This document shows positions 31,540 through 38,443 of a stretch of 40,900 nucleotides of DNA, in pieces. Positions within the stretch are counted from its first letter, which is position 1. Each line of letters opens with the position of its first letter. Origin of the DNA: JBBSOW01 sp038259365 (GTDB taxonomy: Bacteria; Actinomycetota; Actinomycetes; Propionibacteriales; Propionibacteriaceae); NCBI GenBank assembly GCA_038259365.1, contig JBBSOW010000020.1:1-40900 (forward strand), read 5' to 3'. Both the position numbers and the translations under genes were made by a program. Below the pieces are notes generated by a model. The model saw only the letters and a program-made list of their open reading frames with translations, ran no database searches and was not told the DNA's origin.

Positions 31540-31552
31540 TAGGCTGAGACGC
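31540..31552 (+). promoter_or_regulatory. Probable leaderless promoter (-10 TAGGCT) of the DUF1707 gene
   Basis: TAGGCT at 31540-31545 stands 7 nt before the GTG at 31553, with no ribosome-binding site. Confidence 0.55.
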
Positions 31553-31921
31553 GTGAGCGATCTCCCCATCTCCTCCAAGTACCGCAGCACTCCGGACGCA
31601 CCGGTAACCCCCAACGAGCGTGAAGACCTCACCGAGCGCCTGAACGACGCCTTCACCCGCGGGGACCTCGACGACGTGGAGTACCGGAGCCGCTTGGATA
31701 CCCTGTACGCCGCGCACCGCCTCGGTGAGCTCGTTCCCGTCGTCGACGGCTTACCGCCCCGGCAGACATACACCGCGCCAGCCATCGTCGAACAATCGCT
31801 CGGCCGGCCCGGGGAACTCGAGCCGTCGCGGAGCGCTGTCCGCCCGGCTTTACTGGTGGCAGGCGGCGCGTTGCTCATCATTACTCTTATTTTAGCCTTA
31901 GTTTTGATCCTGGTTATTTAA
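31553..31921 (+). CDS. DUF1707 domain protein with C-terminal membrane anchor
   Basis: A 122-residue protein. The DUF1707/SHOCT-like module is at about 20-58 (REDLTERLNDAFTRGDLDDV, then EYRSRLDTLYAAHRLGELVP). A Pro-rich linker leads to one C-terminal transmembrane helix (LLVAGGALLIITLILALVLI). The last 14 codons are strikingly AT-rich for this genome and include two TTA leucine codons (31892, 31898) and a TAA stop, and the following 40 bp stay AT-rich. The family may be involved in envelope or division functions, but no role is established here. Confidence 0.8.
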   Translation: MSDLPISSKYRSTPDAPVTPNEREDLTERLNDAFTRGDLDDVEYRSRLDTLYAAHRLGELVPVVDGLPPRQTYTAPAIVEQSLGRPGELEPSRSAVRPALLVAGGALLIITLILALVLILVI

Positions 31922-32003
31922 CACGACTGATAATAAAAGTGATAGGGGAGATTACGGTTTGCTGATGGCAGCCTGAAGTTTCTCCCGTGCGCCAAAACGA
32001 CGG

Positions 32004-32015
32004 TAGCATAACGAT
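32004..32015 (+). promoter_or_regulatory. Probable leaderless promoter (-10 TAGCAT)
   Basis: TAGCAT at 32004-32009 is followed after 6 nt by the GTG at 32016. TTTCTC at about 31979 could be a weak -35 with a 19-bp spacer. Confidence 0.5.
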
Positions 32016-32906
32016 GTGGCAACAGCTCTAGTAACCCAGCGCAAAATCATGGATCATGTCTTGCGGCTCGGGGAGAACCATCCGCCGATTCGCCTCGACT
32101 CCGTGGATCGGACCGTCTTGCGTCCCGACCTCGTTCGGGAGCGCTTCGGGAGCGTGTTGGATTACTTGGCCCGCGTGGAGTTGGAAGTGGATCGCAACGT
32201 CTTAGAGTTGCTGGTCCTGCTGCCCGACGTGGGGGAGGTGGATCGGGTTTTCTACGCCGACGTATGGCAACCGCAGGAGATCCAGCACGGATTGATTCTC
32301 GATCGGTTACAACAAGACATCGGCCAGTCGCCGGCAGAGCCGGTGCTCGACGTGTCGCTGAAGATGAAGATGCTGGGCGCGCTTTCACACTTTCGGCCCA
32401 TTCAAGACATCACGCGGCTCCTCTACTACCTCACCGGCGCCAGCACCGAGCGTCAAGCGGTGCTGGCTTATAACTCCTTCACCAAGGGCCTCGACGCCAT
32501 GGAGGAGAAGGCGATCTCGCAGACGCTGATCGCCCCGATCAAGAAGCAGGAACCGGGACACTTCGCGTTCTACAACATGTCCGCTACTGCCCTCGTGCAA
32601 AGCGGCCGGCTGAAGTCCTGGCAGATTTTCCTCGCCCGTGAGCTGCGGCGCGTCAGCTACAACCTCGTCGGGACCAACGGGGTGGAGCGATTCAAGGCCC
32701 AGATGGGCGGGGTTGCCACCACCCTCGGATTCGCCGACGACTTGAGCGATTACGCCAAGGAGGTGGGACGGTTGGAGGCCCGGTTACTGTGGGCCAACCG
32801 CAAGGGCATCGAGTTCCCCAGCTACATCCTCAAGGCGCTGCGGGAATCGGTCGACCTCTACGCCGAGAAGGGCCTTGGCGGCACCGCCCCGGCGGCAACA
32901 GTTTGA
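32016..32906 (+). CDS. Uncharacterised ferritin-like diiron protein (often misnamed GTP-binding LepA)
   Basis: A 296-residue soluble helical protein with no GTPase motif. It has two ExxH motifs, E88-I-Q-H91 (WQPQEIQHGLIL) and E179-P-G-H182 (KKQEPGHFAFY), separated by about 90 residues, the pattern of a four-helix-bundle carboxylate-bridged diiron site as in acyl-ACP desaturases and ribonucleotide-reductase-like oxygenases. I recall close relatives in actinomycetes being labelled GTP-binding protein LepA, a label the sequence does not support. The substrate is unknown; an oxidase or desaturase-type activity is an inference. It sits alone before infA. Confidence 0.7.
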   Translation: MATALVTQRKIMDHVLRLGENHPPIRLDSVDRTVLRPDLVRERFGSVLDYLARVELEVDRNVLELLVLLPDVGEVDRVFYADVWQPQEIQHGLILDRLQQDIGQSPAEPVLDVSLKMKMLGALSHFRPIQDITRLLYYLTGASTERQAVLAYNSFTKGLDAMEEKAISQTLIAPIKKQEPGHFAFYNMSATALVQSGRLKSWQIFLARELRRVSYNLVGTNGVERFKAQMGGVATTLGFADDLSDYAKEVGRLEARLLWANRKGIEFPSYILKALRESVDLYAEKGLGGTAPAATV

Positions 32907-32943
32907 GCGGGCGGAACAGTCGGGCGTGGTGCGCGCCAACGAT

Positions 32944-32972
32944 TTGGACGCTTAGCCGGTGCGGCGTAGAGT
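32944..32972 (+). promoter_or_regulatory. Promoter of the infA-rpmJ operon
   Basis: TTGGAC (32944-32949), 17-bp spacer, TAGAGT (32967-32972): a near-consensus vegetative promoter. It gives a leader of about 77 nt before infA. Confidence 0.75.
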
Positions 32973-33055
32973 TGTGCGTCGGTCGCCTGTGTTGAAGGCG
33001 TGCGGTCATGTCTCGGTGGGTTCGCCGCCGGGCACAATCATGAGATTGAGAGGCA

Positions 33056-33277
33056 ATGGCGAAAAAAGAAGGCGCCCTCGAGTTGGAGGGGACCATAGTC
33101 GAGGCCCTGCCGAACGCGATGTTTCGCGTGGAGCTGAGCAACGGGCACAAGGTCCTGGCCACCATTAGCGGCAAGATGCGGCAGCACTACATTCGCATCA
33201 TTCCCAACGACCGGGTGGTTGTTGAGCTTTCGCCCTATGACCTCAACCGTGGCCGCATCGTCTACCGTCACAAGTGA
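33056..33277 (+). CDS. infA: Translation initiation factor IF-1
   Basis: A 73-residue OB-fold protein binding the 30S A-site during initiation. MAKKEGALELEGTIVEALPN and VLATISGKMRQHYIRI identify it, with the end VYRHK. GATTGAGAGGC precedes the ATG. First gene of the alpha-operon cluster. Confidence 0.98.
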   Translation: MAKKEGALELEGTIVEALPNAMFRVELSNGHKVLATISGKMRQHYIRIIPNDRVVVELSPYDLNRGRIVYRHK

Positions 33278-33296
33278 TCACTCCCATCCAAAACGC

Positions 33297-33314
33297 CCGC
33301 ATGCGCGCATGCGG
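33297..33314. other. Perfect 18-bp palindrome between infA and rpmJ
   Basis: CCGCATGCG-CGCATGCGG is fully self-complementary and falls 20 bp after the infA stop and 24 bp before the rpmJ ATG. As RNA it could form a stem of 7 bp with a 4-nt loop, near the rpmJ initiation region. Confidence 0.55.
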
Positions 33315-33338
33315 AGCATCGATTCAGAAAGTAGCTCG

Positions 33339-33452
33339 ATGAAGGTTCAGCCGAGCGTCAAGAAGATCTGCGAGAAGTGCAAAGTAATTCGCCGGAACGG
33401 CCGCGTGATGGTGATTTGCGATAACCCGCGCCATAAGCAGCGTCAGGGTTAA
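33339..33452 (+). CDS. rpmJ: 50S ribosomal protein bL36
   Basis: A 37-residue zinc-ribbon protein with C11-x2-C14-x12-C27-x4-H32 (MKVQPSVKKICEKC, then KVIRRNGRVMVICDNPRHKQ). The short zinc-binding form. The ATG at 33339 gives the canonical N-terminus. A 201-bp gap follows. Confidence 0.97.
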   Translation: MKVQPSVKKICEKCKVIRRNGRVMVICDNPRHKQRQG

Positions 33453-33653
33453 TCGCGGTACTTCGGTGTTGGCCCGCGCCAGCGCAATCGCCAGTGAATC
33501 TGGCAGCAACTAAACAACGTGTACGCAAGGCTGGGGGCTTCTGCTCCCGGCTCCACCCCCGGACGAAGGCCGGGGCCCTGTCTTAGGCGGCGGGGACGCT
33601 GCACGCCAACACCTTCGCGGCTCTAAGAGCCGTATTCGAAAGGGAACCGCCTG
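33453..33653 (+). other. Hairpin-rich leader upstream of rpsM
   Basis: A 201-bp gene-free gap. It contains CCCCGG-acgaagg-CCGGGG (33557-33575) and CGGCTC-taa-GAGCCG (33618-33632), the latter ending 21 bp before the rpsM ATG. AAAGGGAACC is the ribosome-binding site. The leader is a candidate for autogenous control of the alpha operon, which in E. coli is exerted by uS4; I see no recognisable E. coli-type pseudoknot. Confidence 0.5.
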
Positions 33654-34028
33654 ATGGCACGCCTTATTGGTGTCGATCTCCCGCGCGACAAGCGCCTGGA
33701 GGTTGCACTCACGTACATTTTCGGTGTGGGACGAACCCGCGCACTGAAAACCCTGGAGGCCACTGGAATCAGTGGAGATCTCCGCGTCCACGAGCTGACC
33801 GACGACCATCTGGTCGCCCTGCGCGACTACATCGAAGGTGAGTACCAGGTCGAAGGTGACCTGCGTCGTACGGTAGCCGCCGACATCCGCCGCAAGGTGG
33901 AGATCGGCTCCTACCAGGGCCGTCGCCACCGCGCCGGTCTGCCCGTGCGCGGTCAGCGCACCCGGACCAACGCTCGCCAGCGCAAGGGCAAGCGCAAGGC
34001 CGTGGCCGGCAAGAAGAAGATCCGCTAA
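33654..34028 (+). CDS. rpsM: 30S ribosomal protein uS13
   Basis: A 124-residue head protein at the subunit bridge. MARLIGVDLPRDKRLEVALT, YIFGVGRTRALKTLEATGI and the basic end RGQRTRTNARQRKGKRKAVA are typical. Confidence 0.98.
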   Translation: MARLIGVDLPRDKRLEVALTYIFGVGRTRALKTLEATGISGDLRVHELTDDHLVALRDYIEGEYQVEGDLRRTVAADIRRKVEIGSYQGRRHRAGLPVRGQRTRTNARQRKGKRKAVAGKKKIR

Positions 34029-34079
34029 CCAGCGGGTCGCGCGGACTTATACCTCTAACTCCAGGAGAACCCAGAACCT

Positions 34080-34484
34080 ATGGCTACAGCAGGCCGTAAC
34101 ACCGGCGCCAAAAAGGTGCGTCGCAAAGAGAAGAAGAATGTGGTTGCCGGTCAGGCCCACATCAAGAGCACGTTCAACAACACGATCATCACCATCACCG
34201 ATCCCACCGGAGCCGTCATCACCTGGGCCTCAGCGGGCACGGTGGGCTTCAAGGGCTCGCGTAAGTCGACCCCGTTCGCCGCACAGATGGCCGCCGAGTC
34301 GGCCGGTCGTCGCGCGATGGAGCACGGCATGAAGCGGGTTGACGTGTTTGTGAAGGGTCCGGGCTCGGGCCGCGAAACCGCGATTCGTTCGCTGGGCGCA
34401 GTTGGTCTCGAGGTGGGCGCGATATCAGACGTCACCCCCGTACCGCACAACGGCTGCCGCCCGCCGAAGCGCCGTCGCGTCTGA
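34080..34484 (+). CDS. rpsK: 30S ribosomal protein uS11
   Basis: A 134-residue platform protein. HIKSTFNNTIITITDPTGAV, FKGSRKSTPFAAQMAAESA and the C-terminal TPVPHNGCRPPKRRRV identify it. CCAGGAGAACC precedes the ATG. Confidence 0.98.
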   Translation: MATAGRNTGAKKVRRKEKKNVVAGQAHIKSTFNNTIITITDPTGAVITWASAGTVGFKGSRKSTPFAAQMAAESAGRRAMEHGMKRVDVFVKGPGSGRETAIRSLGAVGLEVGAISDVTPVPHNGCRPPKRRRV

Positions 34485-34524
34485 TCTGGATCACCCACAC
34501 TCTCTACCGAAGGACTCATAAGAA

Positions 34525-35130
34525 ATGGCCCGTTACACCGGCCCTATGACCAAGAAGTCCCGTCGTCTCGGGACCGATCTTGTAGGCAACGACAAGGCGT
34601 TCGAGCGCCGCCCCTACCCACCCGGCGTGCACGGCCGCGGCCGCACCAAGGACTCGGAGTACTCCCTTCAGCTTCGCGAGAAGCAGAAGGCGCGGTTCTC
34701 CTACGGCGTGATGGAGAAGCAGTTCCGTCGCTACTACGCCGAGGCCCACCGGACCCCAGGCAAGACCGGCGACCTGCTGTTGCAGATCCTCGAGTCCCGC
34801 CTGGACAACGTGATCTACCGAGCCGGCTTCGCCAACACGCGTCGCCAGGCCCGCCAGCTCGTTTCCCACGGGCACTTCCTGGTCAACGGCAAGAAGGTGG
34901 ACATCCCCTCCTTCCGCGTCACCCCGCACGACATCATCGACGTCACGGAGAAGTCGCTCAACCTGCATCCGCTGGTCGTGGCTCGCGAGACTCACGGTGA
35001 GCGCGAGGTGCCGGCGTGGATGGACTCACGTCCGAACCGGATGCGCGTCATCATCCACCAGCTGCCCACCCGCGCGCAGATCACCGTCGACGTGCAAGAG
35101 CAGCTGATCGTCGAGCTTTACTCCAAGTAA
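34525..35130 (+). CDS. rpsD: 30S ribosomal protein uS4, zinc-free form
   Basis: A 201-residue early-assembly protein with an S4 RNA-binding domain (ESRLDNVIYRAGFANTRRQA, then RQLVSHGHFLVNGKKVDIPS). The N-terminus lacks the Cys cluster of zinc-type S4. ACCGAAGGACTC precedes the ATG. Two hairpins follow before rpoA. Confidence 0.98.
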   Translation: MARYTGPMTKKSRRLGTDLVGNDKAFERRPYPPGVHGRGRTKDSEYSLQLREKQKARFSYGVMEKQFRRYYAEAHRTPGKTGDLLLQILESRLDNVIYRAGFANTRRQARQLVSHGHFLVNGKKVDIPSFRVTPHDIIDVTEKSLNLHPLVVARETHGEREVPAWMDSRPNRMRVIIHQLPTRAQITVDVQEQLIVELYSK

Positions 35131-35140
35131 GATCTCACTA

Positions 35141-35192
35141 TCGCCCGACGGTCAGCTCTGCTGGCTGTCGGGCGAACACCGCTGCCGGTGTT
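35141..35192 (+). terminator. Tandem hairpins between rpsD and rpoA
   Basis: TCGCCCGAC (35141-35149) with GTCGGGCGA (35167-35175) is a perfect 9-bp arm pair whose interior also pairs in part. It is followed directly by AACACCG-ctgc-CGGTGTT (35175-35192). Two successive hairpins inside a co-directional operon suggest partial termination or an RNA-processing site that sets RpoA levels relative to the ribosomal proteins. Confidence 0.6.
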
Positions 35193-35253
35193 TGGCCCGC
35201 AGCAGTTCTCATCACATCGTCAAATAGCGGTCGATGTGGAAAGGAAGTAACCC

Positions 35254-36270
35254 ATGCTCATTGCGCAGCGCCCAACCCTGACCGAGGAGACCGTCGGCGA
35301 TTTCCGTTCGCGGTTCGTCATCGAGCCCCTGGAGCCCGGCTTCGGCTACACCCTCGGCAACTCCCTACGTCGTACCCTCCTGTCCTCGATCCCCGGTGCC
35401 GCCGTCACCAGCATCAAGGTGGACGGCAGCCTGCACGAGTTCTCGACCATCGAGGGCGTCGTCGAAGACGTCACCGAGATCATCTTGAACCTGAAGGCCC
35501 TCGTGGTGTCCTCTGAGGAGGACGAGCCTGTCACGATGTACCTGCGCAAGGCCGGAGCCGGCGTCGTGACCGCCGCCGACATCGCGCCGCCCGCCGGCGT
35601 CGAGGTGCACAACCCGGACCTGCACATCGCCACCCTGAACGACAGCGGCAAGCTCGAGATGGAACTCGTGGTCGAGCGTGGACGCGGTTACGTCTCCGCG
35701 GTGCAGAACAAGTCTTTCGAGGCCGAGATCGGCCGCGTTCCGGTTGATTCGATCTACTCGCCCGTTCTGAAGGTCACCTACAAGGTGGAGGCCACCCGCG
35801 TCGAGCAGCGCACCGACTTCGACCGGCTGATCGTCGACGTGGAGACCAAGCAGGCCATCCGCCCGCGCGACGCCGTCGCTTCGGCGGGGCGCACGCTGGT
35901 GGAACTGTTCGGCCTGGCGCACGAGCTCAACGTCGAGGCCGAAGGCATCGAGATCGGACCGTCGCCCGTCGACGAGCAGCTCGCCGCCGACCTGGCGCTG
36001 CCGGTGGAGGACCTGAACCTCAGCGTCCGCTCCTACAACTGCCTCAAGCGCGAGGGCATCCACACCGTCAGCGAGCTGGTTTCGCGCAGCGAGCAGGATC
36101 TCCTCGATATCCGCAACTTCGGCTCCAAGTCCATCGACGAGGTGAAAGACAAGCTCGTGGAAATGGGGTTGTCGCTCAAGGACAGCGCTCCCGGCTTCGA
36201 TCCGATGACCGCGATCGGCCGCTACGACGACGAGGAAGACGCCGATTTCGCCGAAACCGAGCAGTACTGA
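35254..36270 (+). CDS. rpoA: DNA-directed RNA polymerase alpha subunit
   Basis: The 338-residue scaffold of RNA polymerase. The N-terminal dimerisation domain begins MLIAQRPTLTEETVG and holds FGYTLGNSLRRTLLSSIPGA. The C-terminal domain (about 250-315) that contacts UP elements and activators reads LSVRSYNCLKREGIHTVSEL, then DIRNFGSKSIDEVKDKL. GGAAAGGAAG precedes the ATG. An acidic tail ends EDADFAETEQY. Confidence 0.98.
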   Translation: MLIAQRPTLTEETVGDFRSRFVIEPLEPGFGYTLGNSLRRTLLSSIPGAAVTSIKVDGSLHEFSTIEGVVEDVTEIILNLKALVVSSEEDEPVTMYLRKAGAGVVTAADIAPPAGVEVHNPDLHIATLNDSGKLEMELVVERGRGYVSAVQNKSFEAEIGRVPVDSIYSPVLKVTYKVEATRVEQRTDFDRLIVDVETKQAIRPRDAVASAGRTLVELFGLAHELNVEAEGIEIGPSPVDEQLAADLALPVEDLNLSVRSYNCLKREGIHTVSELVSRSEQDLLDIRNFGSKSIDEVKDKLVEMGLSLKDSAPGFDPMTAIGRYDDEEDADFAETEQY

Positions 36271-36358
36271 TTGACGTCTTGGGCGCCATCGAAAAACGCG
36301 GCGTCCTCGGCGTCATCGAATCACTGATCGCTTGACCAAACCAACTGGAGATTGAGAA

Positions 36359-37060
36359 ATGCCTACTCCCACTAAGGGTCCCCGCCTCGGCGGTAGCCCG
36401 TCGCATCAGCGGATCATCTTGGACAACCTGGCCAGCCAGTTGTTCGAGCACGGCCGCATCACCACCACCGAGACGAAAGCCAAGCGCGTTCGGCCGTTGG
36501 CGGAGAAGCTGATCACCAAGGCTAAGGTCGGCGATCTGCACAACCGCCGTCAGGTGGCGACCCACATCCGTGACAAGGGCGTTCTGCACGTTCTGTTCAC
36601 CGAGATCGCGCCGGCCGTTGCCGAGCGTGATGGTGGGTACACCCGGATCACCAAGATCGGCCCGCGTAAGGGCGACAACGCCCCGATGGCGATCATCGAG
36701 GTCATCACGGAGGCCGTCGAAACCTCGGCTAAGGGGCGGCGCACCAAGAAGGCCGGCGCTTCGGTGGCGGACAGTCAGCCTGTTGCCACCACGCAGCCGG
36801 CGGCCGCACCGGTGACCAGCGAGTCCGCGGAGCCCGACTCCGACGAGTCGAGCATCGAGGTGCCCGACTACGGCGACAACTCCTTCCGCGGCGACAGCCC
36901 GCCGGAGGGCTTCGACATCAAGGGCAACGAGGACTCCATGAAGTTCCACACCCCAGAATCGCAGTGGTATGGCCAGACGGTGGCCGAGGTCTGGTTCAAC
37001 AGCGCCGAGGCGGCCGAAGCGGCTGGCTTCACCAACGCGCTGGCCAACAACGAAGGCTGA
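36359..37060 (+). CDS. rplQ: 50S ribosomal protein bL17 with an extra C-terminal domain
   Basis: The first 122 residues are a normal bL17 (GPRLGGSPSHQRIILDNLAS, TTTETKAKRVRPLAEKLIT, ending TRITKIGPRKGDNAPMAIIE). An Ala/Thr/Ser-rich and acidic linker (about 125-180) leads to a separate 50-residue module from P181: EGFDIKGNEDSMKFHTPESQ, then WYGQTVAEVWFNSAEAAEAA. This module matches the IKGN...YH-P-S..Y..T..EVWF...A..AG pattern of a small domain that I recall in NCBI annotation as the sunset domain, found attached to varied actinobacterial proteins. Last gene of the ribosomal cluster, followed by a strong terminator. Confidence 0.95.
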   Translation: MPTPTKGPRLGGSPSHQRIILDNLASQLFEHGRITTTETKAKRVRPLAEKLITKAKVGDLHNRRQVATHIRDKGVLHVLFTEIAPAVAERDGGYTRITKIGPRKGDNAPMAIIEVITEAVETSAKGRRTKKAGASVADSQPVATTQPAAAPVTSESAEPDSDESSIEVPDYGDNSFRGDSPPEGFDIKGNEDSMKFHTPESQWYGQTVAEVWFNSAEAAEAAGFTNALANNEG

Positions 37061-37080
37061 TCCGCAGCTAGCGATACCGG

Positions 37081-37110
37081 CGGCGCCCCTCCCACTCGGG
37101 AGGGGCGCCG
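37081..37110 (+). terminator. Terminator of the alpha operon
   Basis: A perfect 13-bp inverted repeat (CGGCGCCCCTCCC, loop ACTC, complement) followed by TTCGTCGTT, 20 bp past the rplQ stop. Confidence 0.9.
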
Positions 37111-37190
37111 TTCGTCGTTCGCGGTCGAATCGGGTCGACAACCTCGCAACGAACGCGCCGGTCGACTCCTCGTGAGCGTGGAGCTACCGG

Positions 37191-37229
37191 TTATCCACAG
37201 CCTGTTGCTCGGCTGTCGACTATCCACAG
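37191..37229 (+). promoter_or_regulatory. Paired TATCCACAG sites upstream of the DUF559-like gene
   Basis: TTATCCACAG at 37191-37200 contains the perfect DnaA-box nonamer TTATCCACA. A second copy, CTATCCACAG, is at 37220-37229 in the same orientation, 29 bp further on. The second copy ends 50 nt before the GTG at 37279. ACAGCC (37197-37202) and GGCTGT (37211-37216) form a short inverted repeat between them. The same element occurs at the same distance upstream of the AbiEi-like gene at 26494. Confidence 0.6.
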
Positions 37230-37278
37230 ATGCGGGCCATCGTGTTTTTGGGCCGCCGGCGAGCACCATAACTCAGGT

Positions 37279-38130
37279 GTGAACCACGAACTTCAGCGGC
37301 ACCTTCGAAACCACGGCGCCATTGTGCGGAGCCAGCACCGCGAATGGGCGGGTGTCATTGACGTGGCCTTGCGGCATCGCGAGCTGGTCGCGGTTCTCCA
37401 CGGCGTCTACATCGCTCCAGCCGATAGCGAAAACCATGAGCTGCTACTGCGGGCAGTCGCGGCTTGGGACCCCGACGCCGTCGTCACAGGGCCAGCCGCC
37501 GCGGCGGTCACCTTTTGGCCGCGCCTGCCGGTGAGCGCGATCGACGTGGTCACGGCCCGCACGTCGGCCAAGCCGGGGTTCTCCCTGCACCGCTGGCGAT
37601 TGCCTGCCGAGCACGTCATCGAGCGCGATGGAGTGAAGCTCACGTCTGCCCCGCTCACCGCCCTGATGTTGAGCCACGACTACGGCGGATCGGCTGTAGA
37701 TGAGGTACTTCGCGCCCGGATGGCTGGCCTCGAGGATCTGCACGCCGCTCTTGCGGCGATGCCCGGACGCATTGGAAACCCGGCCCGAGCACTTCTGCTG
37801 GCTGACTCGCGAGACGAGCCGTGGTCCGCCGCCGAACGGCTCGCGCATCGCCAACTTAGATCCGCTGGAATTGACGGATGGCACGCCAACTTCCCCCTGA
37901 CCGTGGACGGTTCCAGATACTACCTCGATATCGCGTTCCCGCTGGAACGCCTCGTGCTCGAGATCGATGGATTCGCCCATCACAGCTCACGCGAAGCCTT
38001 TGAGCGCGATCGGACCCGGCAGAACCAACTGATGCTGGCAGGCTGGACCGTTCTGCGCTACACCTGGTCCACGTTGACTGACCACCCGGAGGTTTTCGTC
38101 CGCGAGGTCAATGAGTGGCTCGGCCGATAG
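37279..38130 (+). CDS. DUF559 / Vsr-like endonuclease-fold protein
   Basis: A 283-residue protein. The C-terminal domain has the PD-(D/E)xK-like order of DUF559: D217 in YYLDIAF, E228 and D230 in LEIDGFAHH, then AFERDRTRQNQLMLAGWTVL and RYTWSTL. The N-terminal part (RQHREWAGVIDVALRHRELV-type region, VLHGVYIAP, LLLRAVAAWDPDAVVTGPAA) resembles the AbiEi-like proteins of actinomycetes, and the whole is a distant relative of the protein at 26494. Role unknown; DNA repair nuclease or regulatory protein are both possible. The GTG start lacks a ribosome-binding site and has CATAACT about 5 nt upstream, again suggesting a leaderless transcript. Confidence 0.75.
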   Translation: MNHELQRHLRNHGAIVRSQHREWAGVIDVALRHRELVAVLHGVYIAPADSENHELLLRAVAAWDPDAVVTGPAAAAVTFWPRLPVSAIDVVTARTSAKPGFSLHRWRLPAEHVIERDGVKLTSAPLTALMLSHDYGGSAVDEVLRARMAGLEDLHAALAAMPGRIGNPARALLLADSRDEPWSAAERLAHRQLRSAGIDGWHANFPLTVDGSRYYLDIAFPLERLVLEIDGFAHHSSREAFERDRTRQNQLMLAGWTVLRYTWSTLTDHPEVFVREVNEWLGR

Positions 38131-38222
38131 AGGTCGATAGTCTTGCAACAGATCAGCACGTGAGATCGAGGTCAGGCGGGGAGGAGTTGGTGGAGGGTGT
38201 TTCGTTGACGATCTATCGACCT
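38131..38222. repeat. 10-bp inverted repeat flanking a 72-bp interval
   Basis: AGGTCGATAG (38131-38140) directly after the DUF559-like stop and CTATCGACCT (38213-38222) are perfect complements. The 72 bp between them contain no gene. The remainder of the 313-bp gap to 38443 holds the coding-like stretch described next. Confidence 0.5.
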
Positions 38223-38371
38223 GGGGCCTCGCGAACCAGCCCGGCGCCCACGGCCCCACCGAATCCCGTGTCCCGGGCGTGATCGTCCTCATCGCCTTCG
38301 TCGTCATCTTCGGGTCCGTCGGCGTGTTCGCCATCCTGCCGGTGCTCAAGTCGGTGTTCGCCGGATCCTGA
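38204..38371 (+). pseudogene. Small membrane-protein ORF without an obvious start codon
   Basis: From about 38204 to the TGA at 38369-38371 one frame has third positions that are nearly all G or C and encodes VDDLSTWGLANQPGAHGPTE, then SRVPG, then a hydrophobic helix VIVLIAFVVIFGSVGVFAIL and PVLKSVFAGS. This looks like a real small single-pass membrane protein. No ATG, GTG or TTG exists in this frame upstream of the GTG at 38279, which would remove the N-terminal half. A neighbouring frame has GTG at 38190 behind GGGGAGGAG and runs to a stop that overlaps 38279 as GTGA. A start-region frameshift, a non-standard start or two tiny coupled ORFs are possible. Confidence 0.4.
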
Positions 38372-38409
38372 CACCGGGCACGATGGATTCCCGGCAGCGG
38401 GCTGGCGTG

Positions 38410-38437
38410 TTGACCGCGTCTGACACCCCAGTAGCCT
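38410..38437 (+). promoter_or_regulatory. Promoter of the GT4 gene, leaderless
   Basis: TTGACC (38410-38415), 16-bp spacer, TAGCCT (38432-38437), then 6 nt to the GTG at 38444. The best complete example in the window of a -35/-10 pair with a leaderless start. Confidence 0.7.
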
Positions 38438-38443
38438 GAGCGG

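Noticed and set aside
32016..32906. Elongation factor LepA
   Set aside because: No P-loop, DxxG or NKxD motif is present and the length is half that of LepA.
26434..37228. Chromosomal replication origin based on DnaA-box-like nonamers
   Set aside because: Only three boxes exist, 11 kb apart in two groups, and no dnaA, dnaN or AT-rich unwinding region is present.
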